Source: Cryptomeria japonica
Taxonomy: Eukaryota > Streptophyta > Pinopsida > Cupressales > Cupressaceae
Reading direction: 5' to 3'
Assembly: GCF_030272615.1 (NCBI RefSeq)
Contig: NC_081409.1
Span: forward strand, 525,520,475-525,584,474
DNA length: 64,000 nt
Positions within the stretch are counted from its first letter, which is position 1. Each line of letters begins with the position of its first letter. The notes beneath the pieces are model-generated. The model was not told the origin of the DNA. It searched no databases and saw nothing but the letters and a program-made list of their open reading frames with translations. The position numbers and the translations under genes are program-made. Of this stretch, positions 32,236-43,470 are shown piece after piece.

Positions 32236-34958
32236 GAATTTCGCTCCTGAGCCTTCCAAAGGGTCCAAAGCGAATTTCTCCACAAGACACTCCACCTTGA
32301 CCCGGGCTCTGAGCTAACCCTTTCCTAGGCTTGAATGAAGGTAAAAGCACTTGTGTAAATGAAGAAAGGTGAAAATGAGGCCAGGACTTGAGCTCCAGGG
32401 AGAATTTCGCTCCTGACCCTTCCGAAGGGTCCAGAGCGAAATTCATGTAAAACCCTACTTTCTACAAAACCTTGATTTATATGTCAGACTAAAGAGTAAA
32501 TTTGCATGATCATGATGAGAGGAAGCCCAACAAAGTGTGTCCAAGGCATGAAAAGGAGGAAGCAAGTGAAAGATTAGCTCAAAATGAGAATTTCGCTCCT
32601 GACCCTTCCAAAGGATCCATAGCGAAATTCTTCTTGACCCTCAATTTTAGCCTTGGCCATCAAAAATGAAGATCTTGGAGCCAAGGAGATGGCAAATAGA
32701 CTTGATGGTGATAAGGAGAGGTGAATTTGATCAAGCTTGAAGGTGAATTGAGGCAATGGAGTGTGAAATCAACCTAATTTATGAATTTCGCTCCTGACCC
32801 TTCCAAAGGGTCCAGAGCGAAATTCTTAGAAGACACCCTTTCCTTCCTGGATTAGACCAAGGTCTTAGTTTCCAAGACATGTTGTGAAGGTTTTGATATG
32901 TTCTTGCCTGGAAAGTGATTGAAAGCATTAAAAGATGAAGATTTTGACCTAAGACATGGATTTCGCTCTTGACCCTTCCAAAGGGTCCAGAGCGAAATCC
33001 ACCTTTCCTCCACTGTGCTCTTTGATATGACCAAGTTTTTGACTTCTAAGGCATGGTTGGATAGGATTGATGTGTTCTTACCTTTGAAAATTGGATTGAG
33101 GCGATGGAGTAGTCAAAATCAACCTAGAAGGAGAATTTCGCTCCTGACCCTTCCAAAGGGTCCAGAGCGAAATCCTCAGTTTGACCCCCTATCTTGCCTA
33201 AAATGATGAAAATGACCTTGTCTTGAGCTAATTTGATGGTGGATTCACTTAAGTGAGATGAAAGGAGCTTGAATTTGATCAATTTTGAGGAAGGATTGGA
33301 TGAATAAAGTGCAAAATCAACCTGAAAGATGAATTTCGCTCCTGACCCTTTCAAAGGGTCTAGAGCGAAAATCCTTACAACTCTCTTTTTCTTCCTTGTT
33401 TTGGCCAAGTGTTGGTTTCTAAGGCATGTGGGAAGGTGAATTGGTATGTTCTTGCCTTGGGAGGTGGTTGGACGCATTGAAAGATCAAGATTTTGCCTAA
33501 AAGATGAATTTCGCTCTTGACCCTTCCAAAGGGTCCAGAGCGAAATTCTTTATTAACCTCATTTGCTTCCAGGCTTAGGCCACAAACCTTGTTCCTTGGG
33601 CGAAGAGTGATGTATATTTACCTTGCAAAGAAGATTGGAGTTGAAAAGGTGAAATATCAAGCCTAAAACTTGAATTTCGCTCTTGACCCATCCAAAGGGT
33701 CTAGAGCGAAATTCCCCAAAACCTCTCTTTTCTCTCAATTTTATGCCAAGGCAAGTGTAGGTCAGGATGAATTGATATTGGGGATATCCTTAGGCATGTC
33801 TTTGAGTTGCTAGGAATCAACAAATTTGGAGGAAGTGAGCAAAAACTAGGATTTCGCTCCAAGGGTCCAGAGCGAAATTCCTAAGATCACCTATTTCCCT
33901 TGCAAATCAAGTCAAAATTTTGGTTTTTATGGCCTAGGAAGGAATGGAGTAGCGTTTCTTTGACCTTTGAGGTAAATTGAAGTGGTGGAATGAAGGAATG
34001 AGCCCAAGAACAAGGATTTCGCTCCTGACCCTTCCAAAGGGTCCAGAGCGAAAATCCTAAAAGCTATCCTATCTTCCAAAATTTGTGCCAAGCCAAGCCT
34101 AGACCAAGTTGGGAGATGCCCTTAGGATTGTCCTGGAATGGGTTTTGGCCATCAAAAATGAAGATTTTAGGCTAGGACAAGGATTTCGCTCCTGACCCTT
34201 CCAAAGGGTCCAGGGCGAAATCCTAGATAGGTCCTGTCCTTGGCCATGATTTTGAGCGAAACTCTCCTTTCAAGTCATTTTGAGGTCAACCAAATGTTGT
34301 CAGGTTGAGAGATGGATCCAAATGAGGGAGTCAAGGGGAAACAAAGTGAGAAGAATAGACCTAGGTGAAGGAAAACAAGCTAGTCAAGAATTTCGCTCCT
34401 GACCCTTCCAAAGGGTCTAGAGCGAAATTTTCAATTCCACCTAATTTGCTCATGATGAAGGTCAAGTTGTGGATTCCTAGGCTTTGGAGAAGAGAAGGCT
34501 AGCATATGCTTGTCTTGGAGGCGTTTTGAAACAATAAAATGATAGAATTTGAGCTCAGTCAAGAATTTCGTTCCTGACCCTTCCAAAGGGTCCAGAGCGA
34601 AATTCTTCAAATCACCTATTTTCTCCTTGTGTGCAGCCAAAACCTTGATCCCTATGGTGTGATTAGACAAGGAGTGATGTATGTTCACCTTGCAAGATGA
34701 ATTGAAGTGAGGGAGATGAAGAATCAAGCCTAAAACTTGAATTTCGCTCTTGACCCTTCCAAAGGGTCCAGAGCGAAATTCACAAAATATCATTTTTCCT
34801 TCAGGTTTGTGCTAGGCCAGGACAATGATCAAGGTGGATTGGACTTAAAGATTGCCACAAGCATGCATTTGAGTAAGTTGTGGGTGCAAGAAGTGAGGAT
34901 TTTGAGCTAAGTGATGAATTTCGCTCCTGACCCTTCCAAAGGGTCCATGGTGAAATCC
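32236..34958. repeat. Array of 16 imperfect 43-bp palindromes, about 175-bp period
   Basis: Each core has outer arm GAATTTCGCTC, inner arm GACCCTT, loop CCA, inner arm AAGGGTC, outer arm GAGCGAAATTC, with a 2-nt mismatch between arms. Copies start near 32236, 32402, 32588, 32783, 32958, 33133, 33331, 33506, 33672, 33849 (inner arm lost), 34014, 34181, 34388, 34563, 34739 and 34916. Start-to-start distances run from about 165 to 207 bp. Sequence between cores is related but much more diverged. Three copies (32958, 34014, 34181) have GGATTT on the left matched by AAATCC on the right, a paired change. The array lies next to an LTR and in no convincing frame. Confidence 0.9.
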
Positions 34959-35008
34959 TTTGAAATGCCTATTTTTCCACCTTGTTTGAGCTAGGCAAAG
35001 GCAAGTTG

Positions 35009-35262
35009 CAAGGTCATGATGACAAGAGCATGGAATAGTGAAAAATCAAGATTGTGAAGGTATTGAAAGATGAAGTAAATGGACCTAGGAGAGATGTTCA
35101 AGCAAGCCTCCTTGGGGTGGTTTAAGCCTTGGGGTGGTTTAAGCAAGGTCATGATGACAAGAGCATGGAATAGTGAAAAATCAAGATTGTGAAGGTATTG
35201 AAAGATGAAGTAAATGGACCTAGGAGAGATGTTCAAGCAAGCCTCCTTGGGGTGGTTTAAGC
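35009..35262. repeat. Near-perfect 135-bp tandem duplication
   Basis: CAAGGTCATGATGACAAGAG at 35009 and again at 35144. The copies look identical through GTTCAAGCAAGCCTCCTTGG, so the event is young compared with the adjacent palindrome array. Confidence 0.92.
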
Positions 35263-35639
35263 CTTTCTCACATCATGAACAATCTATTGACTATGAAGAC
35301 TAGGTGTGCCTTCATCAAATTTTGAAGAAACTCTAACACCTTCTAGGTTTACCTTGTCTCTTTAAAGAATCCACAAGCGAATTTCTTCAAGGCACATTTT
35401 TTCTTATCTTAAATCGCTCATTAAGTTTTATGTTTGATAAATAAAGCAAATCCGCCTTGACTAAACAACTATTAAATTGGCTAAATTGACCTTTGAGCTT
35501 TGAAATTAATTAAAAAAAGAAAAATCTATTCTTTGGCGCCCAATTATATCTTTTTTAGCTAAGTCGGCCAGCTTGGAGGTGATTTTATTTTATTTTATTT
35601 TATTTATGCAAGTCGGCCTATTGGTAAAATGGTGAAATC
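35263..35639. other. Spacer upstream of the unknown-family frame
   Basis: AT-rich, including a (TTTTA)n run at about 35580-35607. No frame. A GCGAATTT word near 35375 matches the palindrome arm. Confidence 0.5.
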
Positions 35640-36136
35640 GCCATATAAAGGTAAGATGGTTTGAAAGCATCATTCATTCATTTGTATTCTTTCCTATGCG
35701 AATTTGAGGAGCAGAATTGGAGGAGCGAATTGCAGCAGGTATAGGCGAATTTCTGATTGAGGAAGGCTGGTTAAAGGCTAAATCATCAAGGGCGAACCTG
35801 AAGTGCAGATCAAAGACCTTTCATCCAGCACAAATCTTCATTTTTTTTATCCATCTATTCAAATTGATAGCTATAAATCAAGGATAAGGTATGTACAATC
35901 AGATTTTTGAAAGTGTATTGAAGTTCTGATTCAAATTTCTATATCAATCCTTTTTGAGGTTAAGTCTTCAATAATCTGGTTTGATTCATAGGTGATATCA
36001 ATTTGAAAATTCATAATTTTAAGGGTTTATCATTCTATTTTCAAATTGTAATCCAATCATTTCTTTAAAGGTCTCAAATCTCCTAGTTAAAATTCTTCAC
36101 TTAAACCTAACTTAAGCTTGTTTTTGTAGGTATCAA
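35640..36136 (+). promoter_or_regulatory. Putative promoter and 5' leader with a candidate intron
   Basis: CCATATAAAGG at 35642-35652 is a good TATA-like site. The leader contains several GCGAATT/GCGAAC words (35699, 35727, 35749, 35791), resembling the arms of the palindromes to the left. AAG|GTATGT at 35889 and TTTTTGTAG| at 36129 would bound a 241-bp AT-rich leader intron, just 7 bp before the ATG at 36137. No transcript evidence. Confidence 0.45.
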
Positions 36137-39100
36137 ATGACGACCCCAAAGGCAAGTGGATCCACTACCCGACAGGCTCTCATCAAAGAAGATCAAAAGA
36201 ACGATGATTTGGAGACTAGGATCGTGTCCTAATGGAGCAATATCAGAGACACCAATTTAGGGAACTTCAATGTGAAGAAGTTTCGAGAAGCACCCTACAT
36301 CGGCAAACCATCACTCGTAGCCAAGAAGATAATTGAGAGTGGCATCATCAAGGCCGTAGGCTTCCCTCCCGCAGTCAAATGTCACGAGCTGATGATTGAA
36401 TGTGCCCGGCACTATGATTCACATTCGAGGACAATCATAGCCGAGGATGGAACTGTCTTAGCCTATCTTTCAGAAGAAGCTATAAGTGAAGCCTTTCATC
36501 TCCTGGAGCCGAGAGATATGATCTATAAGAGTTTGGAAAGAGCTAGGTCTATCTATGAAGATGATCTTGATACCTGTCTCAACTTCATCAATAAGAATTG
36601 GTTACTCAAGAGTAGGCCTCGCTTGAACAAGATATCGAATATGCCACATAGAATTGATTTCCAAGAGGAATTCAGGGACTTGATAACCATGCTCAATCGG
36701 GTTATAGGTGCCTCTCAGGCCTCCTTCTTTGACAAGTGGATGTTCTTCTTTATTCAAGTGATCGTCCAAGGAAAAGGAATGCTCAATTGAGCTAGAATCG
36801 TTAGCAACAAGCTAGACGTGCAGTTGAGGAGGCTAGTCCCTACTAAGTCATTCCACATGAGTTCATATGTTATATATTCCTTAGTAAGAAGTTTTGAGTA
36901 TGCAGGGCTACCACACAGAGGGGTTGTTGGGAGAGGACCCGGAGAAATAAGAGCATGTGATTCTTATGTTCAACTGCATCATCTGCCAAGGAATGACTAC
37001 ACGCTAGTCAATGACACCTTCACAATGTATATCACTAGGACGTTGCAAGGAGGGATTCACCATCGACTGTCTCCGGAAGCACAAGAGCTCGTGAAGAAGC
37101 ATGGTGCATGGTTCATTCAGCTCCCAAAATTCACCTACATCAGGGTCCATGGATGTCCTTCACCTCCCTATATGTTGCCAAGGTATCCCACAAACAGAGT
37201 AATATTACTGGAAGTGACTAGATAGTTGGCTGCTTATGCTAAAGCATCAAGACATAAGCATGGAAACGGTATCCCCGTACCTATTTTACTGGGAAATTCA
37301 ATTGAAGTGTGTCCTAATTCTCAAGCCACAGATGATGCAGAAAAGGAATTATCTTTGTATTCATTCACATCCTTTGCCTCGAGAGAATTTCGATCCTCAT
37401 GGTCATATGGAAGAGACAGTTGGGAAGAAGTACAAACATGAGTTTCAAGTGGAAGACTTCTGGATGAATGTCCAGGATGATGTAGAGGTGAAGAGAAAGA
37501 TGCATTCTAGATTACCCTTGGATCTTATCCGGAAAGTTAAGGTTTATAGAGTAGCCGATCAAGCCCAGGATAGTGGTAGATATCTCCAATTGTCCTATGA
37601 GAAGGAAGATAAAGAAGTGAGGATAGATTGGAATGAGCAAGAAGTTGCAGACCTAAGAGCATTGATGGACCCTGTTTTAAATTGCACTCGCAGATGGGTG
37701 GACGTACAACATAAAAAATTGAAGGAGCAGAATATAGCCATGACATTCACCCTAGAAACAAGAACAAAAGAAGGGGAAGCAAGTGTGAGTGAGAACACTT
37801 CTCATTCCAAAGGATTGAAGAGAAAAGAAGGACCTGAGAAGAGAGAACCCTCCAAGAAGAAACAAAAGGTGAATCCCGATCGTCCACCGAGTACGTCTTC
37901 TAGACATGAAAAAGAGATAAGTCAAGGAGAAGATCAAAGAAAGATAGTGTATGAAATTGATGAGTCTATGGAATCCATGGTGTAAAATGATAAACAAGGC
38001 AAAGGACGAACACCTCGGCCCTCATCAAGTCAATTTGTCCAGGTTGGTGCTAATGAACAAGAAGAAGAAAAGAATGATGATGAAGCAACATCTCCTTTCA
38101 GAGACGATAGACCTCTGCCTAAGGAAATACGGGTAAGGGAAAGAAAGTCTTCCATACCAGATTGGCTGAAAGAAAGACTGACGAGGGTAGTTGTAATTGA
38201 GGAGGAAGAACAAGTATTTGATTTGGAAAGTCTCATAGGAAATTCCCAAGAAGAGATCGAAAAGAAGAAGGCTACAAAGATGTCAAAGGTAATTAGAGAT
38301 GATGCAGGATCCAGGAAGATACAGGTAGCCACACCAGTAGTGGACAAATATGAGGATGAGATTATGGCAGAGGAATATGATCTAGAGACATTTGATCTTG
38401 GTCCACTTACCTCCGAGCAGGCCATGGAAGAAGCAACTGATTCAGTGAGAGCACTTAATGACAAACTCAAAGAAGAAATGGAAAAGAATAAGAAGCTAGA
38501 AAGGGAGGTTAGTGCTTGGAGGAATTATTTTAGCCACCTTAATCAACCATTAAGGCGACAGGATCCAGCAGTATCACCTTTGCATGCACTTCCTCCTGAA
38601 TCAATAAATGAGGCAGAAAGGATGAAGAACTTAGCCCAACTCATGAGTTCATGGATTGATGAATCTTACTAGGTAGCCATTGAATTTGTAACTAGAATGA
38701 TGAAGACAGTTCATCGGGCTATCCAAGTCCTTGAAATCATTCATAATCTATTGATAACTGTGGATGCATTCACTCACACTAGAGACATTGTCATCCCGGT
38801 CTTACAATTGATAAGAAGGACTTCAAGGCATATTTTAGCACAAGAAAAGATAATGGAGGGAGGAACCCATAACCTTCTGCAATGGTCAACTTTGCTCCAA
38901 ATGAAGGAAGTTCTTTTCGAAGACATCAATAACAGATGCAGCCGAGTTGAAGGCACTATCCACCCTATTTAGGATAAGGTGTTTGATGTATTGTGTACAA
39001 TCCTTGACAAAAGGATAGAGATCGAGACAGATGTAGATGTCCAAGAATTGGAAGACAGGATCAAGATTATTTTTTGCAAAGAGGAGAACATGGTCACAGA

Positions 39101-39338
39101 CAAGCAATGAGATCAGATGTATGCTACTATGTTCCTGATCGAGAAAACAAAAAAGCTAGAGCCTGGATGGGAGATGACCCTTCTCGCAGCTTTTGATCAA
39201 GTCCTTCACTTGGAAGAACGAATGAAGAACCTGCATGAGATTCCCATTGCTGAGATCGAGGGGTTTACGTTCAGATTCATCGAATATGCCAAAAATGAAC
39301 ATAGAAAAGGGAACAAAATTCTAGATGAGAAGTTGTAA
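36137..39338 (+). pseudogene. Decayed long frame of an unrecognised LTR-element protein family
   Basis: From ATG 36137 the frame runs to TAA 39336-39338, about 1,067 codons. It is broken by TAA near 36228, TGA 36788, TAG 37223, a frameshift near 37290, TAA 37983, TAG 38670, TAG 38970 and TGA 39108. All stops lie where one C-to-T or G-to-A change would make them from CAA, CAG or TGG. I do not recognise the family. Visible blocks: FREAPYIGKPSLVAKKIIES, AVGFPPAV, ELMIECARHYDSHSRTI (N part); a Lys/Glu-rich low-complexity segment with a possible nuclear-localisation run (37800-37870); a coiled-coil-like KLKEEMEKNKKLEREV (38464-38511). A diverged homologue begins at 43699. The 3' end abuts an LTR by 2 bp, so it is probably an element's own protein. 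Confidence 0.7.
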
Positions 39339-39340
39339 AA

Positions 39341-40398
39341 TGATGTGGCAACTTTATTCCCATTGGGCCATGTTTCCTCATTATTTGTGCCAATTTCTAT
39401 TGGCTATGGATCGATAATGTTTATCTTAATGGGGTTCTTTTTGTAACAAACACTAATTAGGGTTTAGGTGTCAAAATCTCAGCCTTTGATCTTCTTTAGA
39501 TCCAGACCGTTCATTGTATTTGAGAGTACTATATAAGCCCTCACTCAATTCATTTTAGAGAGTTAGAAAGTCAGAGAAAAGATAAATAAAAATTAAGATT
39601 GTTAGCAGCAGAGAAAGAAGTAGTGAAGAGAGAAAGTTGAACAATTGTTGTTTTATTTTGCTATGAGATCAATGAAATATTGAGGTTATGGTGTTTTATT
39701 GCAATCCTTGTGGCTATCTTCATGGTTGTTTATCTTCTTGAATCACTCTTGGTAGAGATAGTACTTAAGTTTTAGAATTAGATCGAAGGACAAATGTTGT
39801 GTTTGATCTTTGATAAAACTCATAGTCCAAACCACTAGCTTCTTACTGATTGTAAGCACGCCTTGTGTGGTCAACTGGAGATATTAAGATTGTTTAAGAG
39901 TTAAATCATTATTGGAGATATTATCTTAGTGATAGTATATATCCCATTGATGATTCAAAAATCATTGAATCCCCTTAGAAGATCGCACCAATTCCAGTAG
40001 AGTTGTAATCTTTTGGCAATACTGAAATTGGTAAGAGTTTTATCAAGACCAGTCCTCATTTAGTCATTCCTAAGATTAGTTTAGTATTGCCCCCTTAAAG
40101 CCCTTATCTTTTGCCATTTTTGAAACATCAGTTAGTATTAGGAGAATTCAGTTTCCTTATTGAAAAGTAGTTGCAAGAACAAGATTTCCCATAAAGTACG
40201 TAAGGTCCCTTGTAAAACAACAAACACAACGATCACTGGTGCTTATCCATGAGTAGAGAACCTACATAACAAAACCTTGGAGTTTCTTCGATTGATCCTT
40301 CTGTGATATCTTCAGCATTCGGGGGGCTTTATTCAAGAGAGGATAAGATACCTCTGGGTATTTTATTCTGTGTTTGGTCGTGTACAAAAGACACATCA
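39341..40398 (+). mobile_element. LTR of a TGATGTG-family element (+ copy)
   Basis: Starts TGATGTGGCA and ends GACACATCA (inverted TGATGTG/CACATCA). It contains an AACAAACACTAATTAGGG block, a TATA-like TACTATATAAGCCC (39527-39540), and a CACTAGCTTCTTACTGATTG...GTGTGGTCAACTGGA block shared with the inverted LTR at 30879-31738. By position it is the 3' LTR of the element carrying the 36137-39338 frame. No matching 5' LTR in direct orientation is seen to the left. Confidence 0.72.
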
Positions 40399-40914
40399 AC
40401 AATATCTTGAAATTTGTGCCTCCGTATGATGAGCTTGGTTCATTGAATTCAGACGTGCTGATGTGGAACTCCTTGATTTGGTGAGTGGTGACTAGGACGC
40501 CACCTCAATTTGCTCTTGTAGACTTAATTCATCATCATGAAGGGATGATGAGAAATATCTCTTGATACTCAACATTAGTCACTTGCTTAAAGTGATGATG
40601 ATGGGAAGCAAACTTTGATCAACTCTTCTAAAACTATCTGCTTCCTTGATCATGTTCGATATATGCTTTGTGTGACGACCTTGATTGATCCTCCTTATTA
40701 ATGATACATTTGATGAATGGTACTGGTTGGGGTTAACTCCTTAATGCCCTGACTTTGATTCTTGGATTCTCGAAGAGAATTCAACATTTCTTCATCAAAT
40801 AAGTGGTCTCCTCTATGCTTCAGGACCTTGACTTTGATCCCTTCTTTGCATGACTTGAGCTTGATCTTGGTTCTTTACTTGATCACTATTTTTCATCATA
40901 AATCGGTGATTTTG
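40399..40914 (+). other. Internal, non-coding segment of a neighbouring element
   Basis: No coding signal. No PBS-like TGG start follows the LTR end at 40398, so this does not look like the start of an internal region. Confidence 0.45.
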
Positions 40915-41590
40915 AGTAGCTTTGCAAGTCAGCATCATGGGCAGCTTTTAGAAGGACCTTTGCCACTCTTTGATCATGGCGGCATTTGGAGATAGCTTTG
41001 CCATCAAAGCGTGGGCGGCAATTTGGAAAACCTTTGCCAAGTTAACATCTTGGCGGGATTTTAGAGTAGCTTTGCTACTTGAATGCAAGTTAGCACTTAG
41101 GTGGATATTGGAGACCCCTTTGCACACTTAACATGATCGGAATTTTGGGGTGGCTTTGCCATCAAGACCTTAGGCAGCATTTGAGAATAGCTTTGCCATC
41201 ATTGCTTGGTGGCGGAAATTTTGATGACCTTTGCCATTCATTACTACATCGGATTTTCAAGGGAGCTTTGCTATGTCAAGATCAAGTTGGGGTTTTTAAT
41301 GACCTTTGCCATCATGACTTAAGGTCGGAATTTTGAGACCCCTTTGCCGGCAGGATTCAAGGTCGGAATTATAAGACCCCTTTGCATCTTGTCACTTGGG
41401 CGGTAATTCCAACCACCTTTACCATTCATTACTTGGGCGGGATTTTGAATGAGCTTTGTCATTCAACACTTGATCAGATTTTGGAGGTTGCTTTGCATCT
41501 CATGGTATGATCGGTCAAATCAGCTTGCTTTGCAACTTTCACTTGATCGGCTATCTTAGGTCTCTTTGCAAAACTTGTTGGCTCCAACAA
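40915..41590 (+). repeat. Array of about 16 degenerate 40-45-bp repeats
   Basis: Each unit has (A/G)(G/C)CTTTGCCAT(C/T) followed by a CTTGG(G/T)CGG-like word and AATTTTG, for example near 40961, 41007, 41152, 41191, 41231 and 41299. Unit length varies from about 35 to 60 bp. It lies between a TGATGTG LTR and a purine tract with another LTR start. Confidence 0.85.
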
Positions 41591-42655
41591 TTAAGTGGAA
41601 ATCACTCTTCAATCTGATTCTTTTCCCTTAGATCTGATTTCCAAACCTAATTTAAGTTTGGCATGTTTGATTTGATTACTTCAGGTTTGATGTCTGAGAC
41701 TCTGAGTATCTGTATTGATATCCTTTAATTCTTTTGTTGTTGTTGAAACATGCTTCCGTCATTAGCCATCTTTCATGCAATCATCTCTGTCGAAAAGGAA
41801 GAGAATACCTTGAATTAAAATAGTGTATGAAACCATGAGTGAAATGCAAGAAAACTAGAGTTTAAATTTATTTTTTTATTTTTGATTCATATTGAGGACT
41901 TTTATAATAATCAGAACTCAAAAGATTATAAACAGATTTTGTCCATCAAGAATTTTCAAGAGAAGAGCTTTATAAACCTGTCCAAAACCCTAACAATGAA
42001 CTGGAAATTAAATCTCAGACCTGGAAATGCCTTAAAAAGTTCTGGAAATGAAGTTTTCAGTTCTGGAATATACTCAGTTTGATGAGGAAAGCTTGAATCT
42101 GGATGTGAATTCCTGATTTTCATTTTTATTTTCCACAAATTCACTCCCTAGGTCTGTTCTGGATGCAGATGACTAACTTTCCTTCAAAATTTTCATCTTG
42201 GATTTTGGTTCTTCTTCATTTCTGCTGAGGTTTGCTCCTTAATTTTGCATTTTGTCTGCCAAGCCCTGCTCTTTTGTGATCTGATTTTGAGTTTTGCTTT
42301 TATTTGGTTTTAAATCCCCATTTTCTTGTCTAAGTGACATGTCTTTTCTCCAAAGGCCAGCTTCCTACTTCTTTAGAGCTACACCTTGCCTCATGGTTCA
42401 ACGTGGATTGAAGGGGCTTAAGCATATGCTGGGGATGGTGAGGTGGATGCTCTTCCTTTTAAAATTCCTTAAAAAACCTTTTCTTTCATTACAAAAATTT
42501 TGGTGGGGCCCAATGATACGTGGCATGGCAGGGTTAATGGTAATTAAAAACATTTAAAAATCTCCAAGCTAAAGCTCGGTGGATCCCAGCAAGGAGGGTT
42601 CTTAAAACCCTTTTAAATATTCCATGTAAAGGCTAATAGTGGGGCACAAGTAATG
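41591..42655. other. Non-coding interval
   Basis: About 1.1 kb, C/T-rich on + in places, with no conserved frame. Confidence 0.5.
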
Positions 42656-43470
42656 CCACGTGGGCCAAGGGAAGTGAAGAGCTGAAGGTGATAGGTTTGG
42701 GGAGGTGGGGGCCACGGGAGGAAAAAGATAAGGGAATGTAGGGTGAAGAAAGGTAAGGAGAAAGTACGGGAGGGGTAAAGTGATAGGAGGAAGTTAAAAG
42801 GGGGTGCTGCGGTAGATAGTAAAAGGGGTAAAGGGGGAGGTATGGGTGACGGTGGGAGTTATAAGGGGTAGGAAAAAGGTAAGGGTATAAGGTGTAGGGG
42901 GTTGGGGTTGGGGTTGGGGTTGGATAGGAGTAGGCTAGGATGAGGGTAGATGATATGGGTAAGGAGATAGAGGCAAGCTTAGGATGGAGTATATGGGGAT
43001 AGTGAATGAAGTGTTAGGATATGATAGGAGAAATGGAAGGGTAGTATTAGGTTGGAATGTGAAGGAGGTTAAGGGATGGGGGCATGAAAGGGTAGGAAAA
43101 AGGTAATTAGGGATAAAGGTGGGAAATGGGAATAGTTAGGATAGGGTAGGCAAAGGTAAGTGTAAATGTAGGTGAAGGGTAGTGGATGAGTATACTAGGA
43201 TGGGAAGAGGGTTAGGTAGAAGTTAAAGGAGGTGGAAGTGGGTTAGGATATATGTAGGTGAAGGGTAGTGGATGAGTATACTAGGATGGGAAGAGGGTTA
43301 GGTAGAAGTTAAAGGAGGTGGAAGTGGGTTAGGATATGTGGATGGGTAGAAGGAAGGGTAGATGGAATATGGAAAGGTAAGTAGAGGATGAGATGGAAGG
43401 AGAGGTTAATGGATGAGATTGGGTTTGGGCACCCACTGAGAGTATTGGGAAAGGCAGATTGAAAGCTTTG
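42656..43470 (+). repeat. Purine-rich, C-poor tract with G-run cluster and 86-bp tandem duplication
   Basis: About 800 bp of mostly GGTAGG/GGAAGG-type words with little C on +. TTGGGGTTGGGGTTGGGGTT near 42901-42921 could form a G-quadruplex. An 86-bp unit starting GTAGGTGAAGGGTAGTGG is duplicated at 43168 and 43254. The tract ends some 170 bp before a PPT-like run and an LTR start. Confidence 0.85.

Noticed and set aside
33124-34793. Antisense open stretches of about 120 codons with repeated FALDPLEGSGAKF-type peptides
   Set aside because: These are the palindrome cores read as protein; the frame is not kept between copies.
32236-34958. CRISPR-like array
   Set aside because: Spacers are about 130 bp and mutually related, the repeats are imperfect palindromes in plant nuclear DNA, and no cas gene is near.
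30879-40398. One simple LTR retrotransposon with this pair of LTRs
   Set aside because: The two LTRs are in opposite orientation and clearly diverged, so they cannot be a direct-repeat pair of one insertion.
42898-42925. Interstitial telomere repeat
   Set aside because: The unit is TTGGGG, not the plant TTTAGGG, and it lies in a long purine-rich tract of varied words.
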